Part shown: one piece after another, positions 20,654 through 29,806 of the stretch
Layout: each line of letters opens with the position of its first letter
How positions within the stretch are numbered: position 1 is the stretch's first letter
From: Endozoicomonas numazuensis
GTDB taxonomy: Bacteria; Pseudomonadota; Gammaproteobacteria; Pseudomonadales; Endozoicomonadaceae
Length of the DNA stretch: 64,000 nt
Reading direction: 5' to 3'
Assembly (NCBI RefSeq): GCF_000722635.1
Contig: NZ_JOKH01000005.1
Span: 391,646 to 455,645, forward strand
Position numbers and translations under genes: made by a program
Notes under the pieces: model-generated
Told to the model about the DNA's origin: nothing
Seen by the model: the letters and a program-made list of their open reading frames with translations, nothing else
The model's database searches: none

Positions 20654-22294
20654 TTAATGCTTCTTGATAAACAGATCTCTGGTGTAAACGTTGTCCTCAA
20701 CATTGCTCATCGGGTAACCGCCTACGTAAGGTTTAACCAGTCGACTGGTGACGTATTGATAGATAGGAGCTACAGGCATCTCGTCAGCCAGAATCTTTTC
20801 GGCTTCAGTGTAAAGATGAGAGCGCTCTTCATCGCTGGTCACAACTCTGGATTCGGACATCAGCTTGTCGTACATCTGGTTAACAAACTGGGAATCATTC
20901 TGGCCATGAGTTGAAGTGTTCAGGTCCAGCATGGTGGAGGCTTCATTGTAGTCGCCAATCCAGCCAGCACGAGCCACATCGAACTTGCCGTCGTTACGGG
21001 AATCGAGGAAAGTTTTCCATTCCTGATTGACCAGAGTGACCTTCACACCCAGAGGCTTCCACATTTGAGCGATGGCGATAGCTACTTTCTTGTGGGCTTC
21101 ATCCGTGTTGTACAGCAGGTCAAATTTCAGAGGCTTGTCTGGGCCGTAACCCGCTTCAGACAGAAGACGCTTGGCTTCAGCGTTACGTTCACCCTGAGTC
21201 ATTTTGCTGTAGTCAGTGGTAGGAGGTACGAAGCCACTGACGGTTTCTGGAGTGAAGGTATAAGCAGGCTTTTCACCCTGACCTTTAACGTATTTGCTGA
21301 TGGCGTCACGGTTGATGGCATAAGACAGAGCTTTACGAACGCGTGCATCATCAAACGGTTTACGTTTGGTGTTGAAGGTATAGTAGTAGGTACCCAGATA
21401 AGGTGTCACTTTCACTTCATTCGGGATTTGCTTCTTCAGCGATTTGAAGTGCTCAACTGGAATGAGATTAGTCATATCCACCTCATCAGCCTTATAGCGA
21501 TTCAATTCTGAAGTAGTGCTGACGATAGGCAGATAGGTCACTTTATTGATGACTGTTTCCTTGTCGTTCCAGTAGTTGCTATTACGCTCCAGAACGATTT
21601 TTTCGTTAACACGCCAATCAGCCAGTTTGTAAGCACCGTTGGAGACCATGTTGCCTGGACGGGTCCAGTGGTCACCAAACTTTTCAACAATTTTCTGTGG
21701 TACCGGGAAGGTGGTCTGGTGAGCCAGCATCTTGATGAAATAAGGAACAGGCTTTTCCAGAGTGACCTGGAAAGTTTTGTCATCAATCGCTTTTACGCCC
21801 AGGCTATCAGCAGGCTTTTTGCCTTTGACAATGGCAGAAGCGTTTACGATGGTTGGGATTTCCATGAACCAGGCATAACGGGAAGCCGTTTCAGGATCCA
21901 CTGCGCGCTGAAAAGCGAAAACGAAATCACCGGCTGTTACCGGGTCTCCGTTGGACCACTGAGCGGTGTCACGAATTTTAAATGTAAATACTTTATTGTC
22001 TTCAGAGACAGTCCAGCTTTCAGCCTGACCTGGGATAGTGTTGCCGTCTGCGTCTTGGGTAACCAGACCTTCAAAGAGATCTTTGGTTACGCTGGAGCCA
22101 GGAACGCCCTCTACTTTCTGGGGATCGATGGAAGCGGGCTCTGCACCGTTGCCGCGAACCAGCTCCTGGGCTTGTGCCAGTTGTGTACCTGCTGGAACAA
22201 TCGCAGCGTTTGCGTTGGTGACGGCCATGATGCTGGCTGCCAGTGTCAAAGCCGGAATGCCGGCAAGCTTCAGAGCCTTGAATGGCTTCTTCAT
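20654..22294 (-). CDS. oppA: Periplasmic oligopeptide-binding protein OppA
   Basis: SBP_bac_5 family peptide receptor of the Opp importer. A signal peptide (residues 1-30, cleaved after ANA) is followed by the family opening RGNGAEPASIDPQKVEG, the domain-defining DLFEGLV and WSNGDPVTAGDFVFAFQRAVDP near 110, and RKPFDDARVRKALSYAINRD near 315. Length 546 is normal. It is the first gene of oppABCDF; 716 bp of mostly non-coding DNA lie upstream. Confidence 0.94.
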   Translation of the reverse strand: MKKPFKALKLAGIPALTLAASIMAVTNANAAIVPAGTQLAQAQELVRGNGAEPASIDPQKVEGVPGSSVTKDLFEGLVTQDADGNTIPGQAESWTVSEDNKVFTFKIRDTAQWSNGDPVTAGDFVFAFQRAVDPETASRYAWFMEIPTIVNASAIVKGKKPADSLGVKAIDDKTFQVTLEKPVPYFIKMLAHQTTFPVPQKIVEKFGDHWTRPGNMVSNGAYKLADWRVNEKIVLERNSNYWNDKETVINKVTYLPIVSTTSELNRYKADEVDMTNLIPVEHFKSLKKQIPNEVKVTPYLGTYYYTFNTKRKPFDDARVRKALSYAINRDAISKYVKGQGEKPAYTFTPETVSGFVPPTTDYSKMTQGERNAEAKRLLSEAGYGPDKPLKFDLLYNTDEAHKKVAIAIAQMWKPLGVKVTLVNQEWKTFLDSRNDGKFDVARAGWIGDYNEASTMLDLNTSTHGQNDSQFVNQMYDKLMSESRVVTSDEERSHLYTEAEKILADEMPVAPIYQYVTSRLVKPYVGGYPMSNVEDNVYTRDLFIKKH

Positions 22295-22381
22295 ATTGTT
22301 ATCCCCTTCATTCGATGACCGGCCTGTTAGCGGTCAACGCATAATTCTGGTTGGAGTTATGGTCATGGGCGGGAGCTGCTG

Positions 22382-22431
22382 GGAGCCTGATCGAGAATAG
22401 GGTTCGAGCGATCTATTCTTGGTCGAGCTCC
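22382..22431. mobile_element. MITE family A, internally deleted copy
   Basis: 50 bp consisting almost only of the two terminal repeats of the 168-bp MITE: GGAGCCTGATCGAGAATAG and CTATTCTTGGTCGAGCTCC facing each other across about 12 bp. The whole interior is missing. It lies upstream of oppA. Confidence 0.7.
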
Positions 22432-22810
22432 TTTGTCTGGCAGATCTGCCAGTGCAAGACGAGTAATACACGATCCTGTGCATTGCCGCTTTATCACACC
22501 CTGTTTGATGATCTAAACCTGAGTAAAAAATCATGACCAGGGACTGCTTATATTTATTGTACGCTTGTCGTCAATTCCGCCGGGTACTGCCTGATCCCGA
22601 ATGTAAATCCTGAATACGGAAGTCTTCACCGTTCACTGCTATAAAATCTTCGGATTCTTTGTTTTTGATAAGGAAAAACCGAATCGCAATGAGCGGGTCA
22701 CTGAATATAACTAAAAGTTGTTATAAGGATCAAGAAGGTTTTTGAACAAAAGTACGTAAAGCCCGCATCGTCCGAACAGGTTAACTCTTTGAAAACGTTA
22801 TAAAAACAGG

Positions 22811-22826
22811 TAAATCAGCTGATTTA
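22811..22826. promoter_or_regulatory. Perfect 16-bp palindrome upstream of oppA and marC
   Basis: TAAATCAGCTGATTTA is a perfect dyad in the 22432-22970 stretch, which otherwise contains no recognisable gene. It is operator-like in size and symmetry; the binding protein is unknown. Confidence 0.35.
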
Positions 22827-22970
22827 TTTCTAGAGGGTAGTGATGGGCGCTATTGGGCGATATGAGGCAGCTTGTTTATGCTGGTGAAGTTATAACGGTT
22901 ATTTGGGCTTTTTGGCGATAAGTATTTCTTATGCAAGATATAGGTTGTGACTTATTTTGCAGGTTGTACT

Positions 22971-23000
22971 TTTGGAGGCTGCCATGTAACAGCCTCCAAA
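22971..23000 (-). terminator. Stem-loop after marC
   Basis: Perfect 11-bp inverted repeat TTTGGAGGCTG/CAGCCTCCAAA with an 8-nt loop lies 10 bp past the marC stop. The A/T ends of the stem give short T-tracts on both strands, consistent with an intrinsic terminator. Confidence 0.6.
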
Positions 23001-23010
23001 TAGACGAGAC

Positions 23011-23601
23011 TCAGCCCAGATAGTTGGCGATGCCGTCCATAAACATCTGCACGGAAAGCATGACCAGGATCATCCCCATCAGACGCTCAATCGCAAATAC
23101 ACCACGGTTACCCAATACTCTCATGAATTGGCCTGAGCAAAGCAGGATAGCTGCAGAAGTACCCCAGGCAATCAGCAGTGCTGTAACCAGTTTACTCTGC
23201 TCACCCGGATGCTGATTACCCAGTAGAATCAAGGTGGCCAGAATGGATGGGCCTGCAATCAGAGGCGTAGCCAGAGGAACAATAAAAGGCTCACCATCGG
23301 GGGTATCACCCATAATACCGCCACCACGACTGGGAGGGAAAATCATCTTGATTGCGATAATAAACAGGATTATCGCCCCGGCAATACTGACGGCTTCCTG
23401 TCTCAGATGCAGAGTGCGTAGCATGGCATCACCCAGAAACAGGAAGATCACCAGAATCAGCAGAGCAATCAGCATCTCTCGCATCAGGATTTTGGCCCGA
23501 CGTCTGGGAGGAACCGTTTTAAGAACAGAGATAAATATGGGCATATTGCCGAGCGGATCCATAATTAGGAACAGCAATATGGCTGTGGAGTAGATTTCCA
23601 T
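23011..23601 (-). CDS. MarC family integral membrane protein (YhgN-like)
   Basis: UPF0056/MarC family inner-membrane protein with six predicted helices (about 5-25, 43-62, 68-88, 108-128, 140-158, 170-190). The family signatures MDPLGNMPIF near residue 14 and PLATPLIAGPS near 110 are clear; the latter resembles re-entrant loop motifs. At 196 residues it is closest to YhgN. Function is not established for the family despite the old multiple-antibiotic-resistance name. Confidence 0.9.
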   Translation of the reverse strand: MEIYSTAILLFLIMDPLGNMPIFISVLKTVPPRRRAKILMREMLIALLILVIFLFLGDAMLRTLHLRQEAVSIAGAIILFIIAIKMIFPPSRGGGIMGDTPDGEPFIVPLATPLIAGPSILATLILLGNQHPGEQSKLVTALLIAWGTSAAILLCSGQFMRVLGNRGVFAIERLMGMILVMLSVQMFMDGIANYLG

Positions 23602-23773
23602 CAGTGCAGCTCAGACTCGAAAAATTAGAATTTAAAGGATTGAGCGGGCTTATATCATCTGATCTTTAAAAAACCAATTGAGACTTATTCTTCAGTATAC
23701 GAGGCACCACCTATTTACCAGGAAGCAAAGTGTGATGATATGGGCGTGGGGAGATGCCTGATTGCAAAGTGTT

Positions 23774-24001
23774 TCAGATAACGAAGTTTTTCTGGGCAAC
23801 TAACAATGCCAGCCTGGCCTGTTTGTCTTTAACGTATCCTGAGCTTTGTTCGGCGGTTTGAGCGCTGAGATTCTCATGAAACTTCTCAGCCTGTTTTTCA
23901 GCATTGTAAATTTCTTGATTATCCAGCTGGCTGTCAGCCACCCAATTGGTTTGGGTCTGGTGGGTAGCGGAAGTGTCGATGGGTTTGATGGCATTACTCA
24001 T
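23774..24001 (-). CDS. Small hypothetical protein, 75 aa
   Basis: Not recognised. It is a soluble, polar, predicted helical protein rich in Ala, Gln and Asn, ending QARLALLVAQKNFVI. A good Shine-Dalgarno (GGGAG, 7 nt before the ATG) supports translation. Upstream DNA is AT-rich and contains palindromic elements. The size and composition recall small secretion-system or phage accessory proteins, but I see no motif that proves it. Confidence 0.55.
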   Translation of the reverse strand: MSNAIKPIDTSATHQTQTNWVADSQLDNQEIYNAEKQAEKFHENLSAQTAEQSSGYVKDKQARLALLVAQKNFVI

Positions 24002-24190
24002 TATTAAACTCCCAAAATCATCTACTGATCTTGGAAGACTAGGTCTGGAGATCCCGAATGTCTGTAATACTATCGTTTTATATTCTTTAATTTTATAAAA
24101 AATACTTTTCTAATTCTATTTGGTGTTAATAAAGAAACTGAATTACGCATATTAATAATGTGCAGAAACCACTGGTTAGGATTTGTCTTG

Positions 24191-24307
24191 AAATAACTTC
24201 CCGATAAAAATAGAACGTCCGTTCACTCTGAGCCTGTCGAAGGTTGGCGGCTATGGGCTTTGACAGGCTCAGCCCAAACGGGGGCTGGTCAAATAAGGAA
24301 GTTATTT
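24191..24307. repeat. 117-bp palindromic element, MITE-like
   Basis: Terminal inverted repeats AAATAACTTCC/GGAAGTTATTT bound 117 bp. Inside is a second dyad, CTGAGCCTGTCGAAGG facing CTTTGACAGGCTCAG. The TGAGCCTGTCGAA core is a repeat met in intergenic DNA of many bacteria. No coding capacity. Confidence 0.6.
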
Positions 24308-24334
24308 ACGGACTATTCCTTAGGGCCTGTTGAT

Positions 24335-24399
24335 ATTTTGTTTTGCGGCTCAGTGTTTTTTGAGTCACCTTCCCCAAACCCTGAGCGCGAAAACAAAAT
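24335..24399. repeat. 19-bp inverted repeat
   Basis: ATTTTGTTTTGCGGCTCAG faces CTGAGCGCGAAAACAAAAT (two mismatches) across 27 bp, downstream of the gamma-carbonic anhydrase gene and next to the 117-bp element. It could be a terminator region for the minus-strand gene or another palindromic repeat. Confidence 0.45.
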
Positions 24400-24442
24400 C
24401 ACAAAAGCTTCTAACCCGGAAATTTCATAAATTGGAATGGCT

Positions 24443-24997
24443 TTATGAATTTTCAGGATTCAGTGTCAGGTATTCGTCTTTCAGTTTCACGTAGTTGCCT
24501 GCACCATAGGAAAAGAAGGCCTTTTCTTTTTCACTGACCGGGCGAACTTTCTGGGCTGGGTTGCCTTTGTAAACATACCCACTTTCCAGTCGTTTACCTG
24601 GAGGAACCAGACAGCCTGCTGCAACAATCACTTCCTCCTCGACAATGGCTCCATCCATCACGACCGCTCCAATACCTATCAAACAGCGATTGTGAATGGT
24701 GCAGCCATGCAAAGTAACCTTGTGGCCGACAGTGACTTCATCACCAATGATCAGGGGGTAACCGTCAGGATTAAAAGAGCTGGCATGGGTGATATGCAGG
24801 ACAGAACCATCCTGTATACTGGTGCGTGAGCCGATACGTATGCGGTGCATATCTCCTCGAACAACCGCCATAGGCCATACTGAGCTGTCTTCTCCAATCT
24901 CTACGTCACCCAGTACCAGAGCGGTTTCATCAACAAATACTCGGTCACCCAGTTTTGGGGTATGGCCCCTGAAGGCTCTGATGGAACGGCTACTCAT
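24443..24997 (-). CDS. Gamma-carbonic anhydrase family protein (YrdA-like)
   Basis: Left-handed beta-helix protein of the gamma-carbonic anhydrase/YrdA family. Hexapeptide turns run through residues 15-150. The three metal-binding histidines are seen in VLHITHA (about residue 70), VGHKVTLHGC (about 95) and the neighbouring His. Length 184. Whether it hydrates CO2 or has another acyl-type role is unsettled for the short YrdA members. It is divergent from prlC, as in Pseudomonas. Confidence 0.9.
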   Translation of the reverse strand: MSSRSIRAFRGHTPKLGDRVFVDETALVLGDVEIGEDSSVWPMAVVRGDMHRIRIGSRTSIQDGSVLHITHASSFNPDGYPLIIGDEVTVGHKVTLHGCTIHNRCLIGIGAVVMDGAIVEEEVIVAAGCLVPPGKRLESGYVYKGNPAQKVRPVSEKEKAFFSYGAGNYVKLKDEYLTLNPENS

Positions 24998-25195
24998 AGT
25001 GTCAATCGCTCTGTTCTTTGTTGTCTGGCCAGGAGATCAAAGGCTTCTGTAGATGAGCCCTGTTTAAAAGGACTCCATAGCTTTCTGGTCACCCGGTGCG
25101 GGCTACACATATTTTTCAAGTATTGCATTGTCCTTGAAAACCGATAATCCTGCACCCATAGACATAATAAGAACTAACAGAAGAGCACCTGAACT

Positions 25196-27244
25196 ATGAG
25201 TAACCCACTGCTGGAAATCTGTGAACTGCCTCCCTTTGCCAAAATCAAACCGGAGCATGTGAAGCCAGCTGTTGAGTCGATCATTTTTGAAAGTGAGCAG
25301 GCGGTAGAGGCTTTACTGTCTGACAAGACTCAAACGTTCAGCTGGAACACGCTGCAAGAGCCAATGGACAGCCTGGGAGACAGGTTGAGTCAGGCGTGGT
25401 CTCCTGTTGGGCATATGAATGCAGTCGTTAACACCGACGAGTTGAGAGATGCTTATAATGCCTGCCTTCCTCTACTTTCTGAGTACTCAACTCGTCTGGG
25501 ACAGAATCAGAATCTCTACCAGGCTTATCTGAAACTTTCTCAGTCCCCCGAGTTCCAAACCCTGGATAAAGCTCAACAGAAAGTCATTACCGATAATCTT
25601 CGTGACTTCAAGCTGGCGGGTGTTGCCCTGCCGGAAGAAAAGAAAGTGCGTTACGGTGACATTCAGAAACGTCTTTCTGAACTGACAAGCAAGTTCTCTG
25701 ACAATGTGCTGGACGCCACCATGGCCTGGTCCAAGTTGGTTACGGATGAATCAGAGCTGGCCGGGTTGCCTGAATCGGCACTGGCAGGAGCGAGACAGCT
25801 GGCAGAGTCTAAAGGTCACAGTGAGGGTTGGATGCTCAACCTGGATTTCCCCAGCTACTTTCCTGTGATTACCTATGCAGACAACCGTAAATTGCGAGAA
25901 GAGGTTTATACCGCATTCAGTACCCGGGCATCAGATCAGGGTCCCAATGCCGGTGAATTTGATAACTCAGACAATATTAATGAAATCCTGACGTTACGCC
26001 AGGAGCTGGCTGAGCTGCTGGATTTCAACAACTATGCAGAATACTCCCTGGCCACCAAAATGGCAGATACCACGGATAAAGTGATGGAGTTTCTGGAAGA
26101 TCTGGCCCACAAAAGTAAGCCTCAGGCTGAAAAAGAACTGAACGAACTGAAAGCGTTTGCCAAAGAAGAGCATGGGGCTGAAGACCTGCAAGCGTGGGAC
26201 ATTGGTTACTATGGCGAGAAACTCAGGCAGCAGCGTTATGCTATTTCTCAGGAAGAATTGCGCCCCTGGTTCCCGTCAGAGAAAGCAGTCAGTGGTATGT
26301 TCTCTGTCGTTGAGCGTCTGTTTGGCATCTCTTTTGAGAAAGTGACTGATGTTGAAACCTGGCACAAAGATGTCAGTTTCTTTAATGTGGTTCGCGAAGG
26401 GGGAGTGATAGGTCGCTTCTATCTGGACCTGTTTGCCCGCGAACATAAGCGCGGTGGTGCTTGGATGGATGAGTGCCGGGTACGTCGCAAGATCGGGAAT
26501 AAAATCCAGCTGCCTGTGGCCTACCTGACGTGTAACTTCACTCCCCCTGTTGGTGATCAGCCTGCTCTGTTGACTCACGATGAAGTCGTGACCCTGTTCC
26601 ACGAGTTTGGTCATGGTCTGCACCACATGCTGACTCAGGTTGATTATTCTGCGGTATCCGGCATCAATGGTGTTGCATGGGATGCCGTAGAATTACCCAG
26701 TCAGTTTTTGGAAAACTGGTGCTGGGAAGAAGAAGGCCTGGCTTTGATCTCCGGTCATTTTGAAACCGGTGAACCTCTGCCCAAAGACAAACTGGATAAA
26801 TTGCTGGCTGCTAAAAATTTCCAGTCCGCGATGATGATGGTTCGTCAGCTGGAATTTTCACTGTTCGATTTTAAACTGCACAAAAACTCTCCATTTAGCG
26901 GGAGTGACGGGAAAACAGTTCAGGAGATTCTGGATGACGTTCGTAGCCAGGTATCGGTAGTTACTCCTCCAGCCTTCAATCGCTTCCAGCACGGGTTCAG
27001 CCATATCTTTGCCGGTGGTTATGCGGCGGGCTACTACAGCTATAAATGGGCTGAAGTACTGTCTGCGGATGCATTTTCCCGATTTGAAGAAGAAGGAATT
27101 TTCAATAGCCAGACCGGTGAGTCCTTCCTTCATGAAATTCTGGAGAAAGGCGGTTCTTCTGAGCCTATGGAACTGTTTGTGAATTTCCGGGGCCGAGAGC
27201 CAGAAGTCGATGCCCTGCTGCGTCACTCAGGTATTTCTGCCTGA
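25196..27244 (+). CDS. prlC: Oligopeptidase A
   Basis: M3-family zinc metallopeptidase of the cytoplasm that degrades signal peptides and other short peptides, possibly including those brought in by Opp. The HEFGHGLHHML zinc motif is at about residue 471 and the third ligand Glu follows in WDAVELPSQFLENW. Length 682 matches E. coli PrlC (680). Start ATG 25196. The next gene, yheV, is its usual Pseudomonas neighbour. Confidence 0.96.
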   Translation: MSNPLLEICELPPFAKIKPEHVKPAVESIIFESEQAVEALLSDKTQTFSWNTLQEPMDSLGDRLSQAWSPVGHMNAVVNTDELRDAYNACLPLLSEYSTRLGQNQNLYQAYLKLSQSPEFQTLDKAQQKVITDNLRDFKLAGVALPEEKKVRYGDIQKRLSELTSKFSDNVLDATMAWSKLVTDESELAGLPESALAGARQLAESKGHSEGWMLNLDFPSYFPVITYADNRKLREEVYTAFSTRASDQGPNAGEFDNSDNINEILTLRQELAELLDFNNYAEYSLATKMADTTDKVMEFLEDLAHKSKPQAEKELNELKAFAKEEHGAEDLQAWDIGYYGEKLRQQRYAISQEELRPWFPSEKAVSGMFSVVERLFGISFEKVTDVETWHKDVSFFNVVREGGVIGRFYLDLFAREHKRGGAWMDECRVRRKIGNKIQLPVAYLTCNFTPPVGDQPALLTHDEVVTLFHEFGHGLHHMLTQVDYSAVSGINGVAWDAVELPSQFLENWCWEEEGLALISGHFETGEPLPKDKLDKLLAAKNFQSAMMMVRQLEFSLFDFKLHKNSPFSGSDGKTVQEILDDVRSQVSVVTPPAFNRFQHGFSHIFAGGYAAGYYSYKWAEVLSADAFSRFEEEGIFNSQTGESFLHEILEKGGSSEPMELFVNFRGREPEVDALLRHSGISA

Positions 27245-27287
27245 ACATAAGGGGGGGAGTCAAAGGCTCTTTTATAGTTGAAGCCAT

Positions 27288-27324
27288 TAAGCCCCGGGGT
27301 TATCAGCCCTGAGGGCTTTTTTGT
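27288..27324 (+). terminator. Intrinsic terminator of prlC
   Basis: AAGCCC/GGGCTT arms (or the shorter AGCCC-TGA-GGGCT) followed by an uninterrupted T-run, about 45 bp past the prlC stop. Confidence 0.8.
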
Positions 27325-27335
27325 TTTAAGGCCCA

Positions 27336-27503
27336 TAGGAGTCTGTCGGACTTAAGACAATTTCGGCTTGAAATCCAGAAAGAGCGGCCATCTTTTCCGT
27401 TGAATTTGCTTAAATAGGTCAACTATTCGCACAAATTCAACGAAAAAGTTGACTCGTTTTACTGAATTTTATGCTCGGACGCTATTCTCGGTCAGCCTCC
27501 TAG
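27336..27503. mobile_element. MITE family A, inverted copy
   Basis: 168 bp matching the reverse complement of the copy at 59973-60140. The right end (CTATTCTCGGTCAGCCTCCTAG) is intact; the left end has drifted (TAGGAGTCTGTCGGACTTAAG). The interior blocks AAATCCAGAAAGAGCGGCC, TTGCTTAAATAGGTCAACT and GAATTTTATGCTCGGACGC are conserved. It sits between prlC and yheV. Confidence 0.85.
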
Positions 27504-27656
27504 TGCTCGAAAAGAGAGTCTGAGTTATATTGCGCCCTTGATGAATGCCTTGAAGTTGGAACTTTGCTCAGCGAAAGGAGGCACTCGATTTTTCGCAAAA
27601 ATTGCTCTGTAGAATATCAGATAAAGAGAGCATCTAGTTTGAGTCTTATTGAAGTT

Positions 27657-27908
27657 ATGACAACCAAAAGATTTATTGCCGGAGCTGTTTGCCCATCCTG
27701 TGGTCATCAGGATTCCGTGAGAATGTACAGTGAGAGTGGTGAGAACTATCGCGAATGCGTCGATTGCGGATTTTCAGATGAGATGGAAAAAGACCCTTCT
27801 CTTGCGGGGAAACCTCCAGTGACGAGGGTCTCCCCAGAAGATGAGAAGTCGAATGATGATGCTAACAAGGACAACGGTGTTCAGATCGTACGTATACTGG
27901 ATCAATAG
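27657..27908 (+). CDS. yheV: YheV family zinc-ribbon protein
   Basis: Small putative metal-binding protein. The start KRFIAGAVCPSCGHQD and the second pair ECVDCG match E. coli YheV (RFIAGAKCPACQAQD, ECVKCG); the four cysteines form a zinc ribbon, and a short hydrophobic tail (QIVRILD) corresponds to the YheV end. I set the start at ATG 27657 (83 residues), where homology begins, though the frame is open 31 codons further into the upstream MITE-flanking DNA. Function unknown. Confidence 0.85.
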   Translation: MTTKRFIAGAVCPSCGHQDSVRMYSESGENYRECVDCGFSDEMEKDPSLAGKPPVTRVSPEDEKSNDDANKDNGVQIVRILDQ

Positions 27909-28030
27909 CCTTGATTTCGAAAACAGATATTGTCAAAAACCTTTTGGGTTGTGGTGCTTTGCTTAAGCAAAGCGCCTGGGCTTCATGGGCCTGACAAGCG
28001 TATTTTCAAAAGTCCTTTGCATTAACGTCT

Positions 28031-28089
28031 ACTTCAATAGGTCAATGACTTCAATGGGTTAATGACTTCAATGGGTCAATGACTTCAAT
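28031..28089. repeat. 17-bp tandem repeat
   Basis: ACTTCAATGGGTCAATG and variants are repeated three and a half times head to tail (28031, 28048, 28065, 28082), between yheV and the end of the next minus-strand gene. Likely slipped-strand variable. It is not coding. Confidence 0.8.
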
Positions 28090-28104
28090 CGCCAGCGATC
28101 AGGT

Positions 28105-28755
28105 TCAGGCTGCTGACGTAAACTTCAGTTCAATGCTCATACGACTTGAGAGGCAATTCCATTTTGAGCAGGTGGATACCCATTGTTCTGGATTTCGGTT
28201 ATTGACGAAGTCTTTGAACATGCGATCGTTATAAATTTCCTGCGAACGCATCACTTGTTTTACGGTTTGCTCAACGATCTTGTCCAGCTCATTACCAAAT
28301 TCTTCACCCAGAATGGCATGAATAATCAAGTTGGCCCATGTCATATTCATGGTGATCAGCGTGCCCCCCGTTTTGGATAGATAGCTGTCGTTTACTTCTT
28401 CGATCAGTCGGTGAGCAAAGTAGGCCTTATCCAGCAGATCAAACAATCCCACATTATTCTGGGATTGCAGAACAGGTGCCAGAAAGTTCTCTTCAGCGAT
28501 GCTCAGGAAAGGGGATATAAAGCTCTCGATGCCCAGTTCCAATGAAGCCTGGTCCAGCGCTTCAAGAAAATTGGGTACATGATCAATGTATTCATCTGCA
28601 AATTTCAGCAGCGTTTCACAGGCCATGTCTTCGGGCAGTTCAATAGTATGGTGCAACTGTTCCAGTTGCTGACAGACAAGCGACTGAAGATGGCTTGAGC
28701 CTTCTTCATGCTTTCGGGCGCAATCGATCAGATTGCTAATAGCCTGCACGTCCAT
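28105..28755 (-). CDS. Hypothetical helical protein, 216 aa
   Basis: Not recognised. The sequence is acidic, predicted all-helical, cytoplasmic and lacks known motifs. I chose ATG 28755 because a Shine-Dalgarno (CGGAG, 7 nt upstream) precedes it; the open frame continues 68 codons upstream through low-complexity AT-rich DNA that is unlikely to be translated. The last 40 residues are richer in Ser, Asn and Cys. It may be lineage-specific. Confidence 0.65.
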   Translation of the reverse strand: MDVQAISNLIDCARKHEEGSSHLQSLVCQQLEQLHHTIELPEDMACETLLKFADEYIDHVPNFLEALDQASLELGIESFISPFLSIAEENFLAPVLQSQNNVGLFDLLDKAYFAHRLIEEVNDSYLSKTGGTLITMNMTWANLIIHAILGEEFGNELDKIVEQTVKQVMRSQEIYNDRMFKDFVNNRNPEQWVSTCSKWNCLSSRMSIELKFTSAA

Positions 28756-28959
28756 GATTGTCTCCGTTGCGGTTGATATTAGAATGGGTACTGCAACGTC
28801 TTTGTGAAGGTGATAAAAGACCATAGTGCTAACTAGAACACAAGCTTTTTTAAATACTCCTTTTTCATAATATGAAGATCTTTTATTCATTAAAGTTAAA
28901 ATAAAAAAAGACTGTAAAACCCGATAAAAATGAAAAAGTGCAAGCGATTGTGCAGTCAA

Positions 28960-29806
28960 AAAAATGACGCACTATATATGCTTAAAAAGCTGATTCTGAT
29001 GAGTGTTCTTGAATGGGTCGTGAAGGGTTTATTAAGAAGCTAAATGGATGTTCCAATCCGTGATAGGAGTCACAAAGCTATAGGCAAGCATTAGAAAAAT
29101 TTAAAGTGAAGCCTGACTGGTTGTTTTTTAATTAAATGAACAGAGCTCTACTGTCGATTGACTCTTCTATTAATACTCCAGATTATGAGTAATTAAAATT
29201 TCCCTATCTTTATTTAAACGACAAGTGACAGTTTAATTCAAGATATTTTTTACAAGACTCTTTTCATTTCCTGCAATCATGTTGTTTAATGAGGTTCTGG
29301 GACTATACTCATTGAGCGATTATTGTCAGACTTAATTGTCATGCAATGTGTCTCAAGGGTATTGGTATTTGCAGGGTGTTCCTGTGTTGTGGGTTTTGCA
29401 GGTTGGGTCCGAAGTAGTATGACGTTGTCAGTTACTTAACGGTCGCTTGCGATTGAATATTGGCACTTTAGGCTTCCGAAGGCAGCTATAAGCTGGGTTA
29501 TTTCTTTTTCTCCAAGACATAAAAGAAATAACAGGCAAACAGCTGGTTGGAAGGTCTGTTCGTTAAGTGCGCTGAGGTTTTTCAGGCAAGATGCTGTGAC
29601 AGCTCCTGTCCATTAGGGACAAATATGGACGATGGGAGCTAAAGACAATAAATCAAGTCAGTAAGCGCTGTTCTGGTATGCAGATAAATCTGCCCAGATC
29701 CTTTCGGTTACTGCTCCAACACCTCTGAAAGCAAGGCTATGGGTCTGCTCAATAATAATAAGAAGTCTCCGCCTGGTCTGGGCGGACAGTCAGGGGATGT
29801 AAGGGA
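28960..29806 (+). promoter_or_regulatory. Long non-coding leader region of the cox cluster
   Basis: About 850 bp without a convincing gene. It contains two good stem-loops: a perfect 12-bp inverted repeat GTTATTTCTTTT/AAAAGAAATAAC at 29497-29532, and a compound hairpin at 29601-29640 (AGCTCC/GGAGCT around GTCCAT/ATGGAC). A 32-codon frame from ATG 29341 is too short to call. The region probably holds the oxidase promoter and a structured 5' leader. Confidence 0.4.

Noticed and set aside
29341-29439. 32-codon frame in the cox leader
   Set aside because: Too short, with no ribosome-binding site or conserved pattern to support it.
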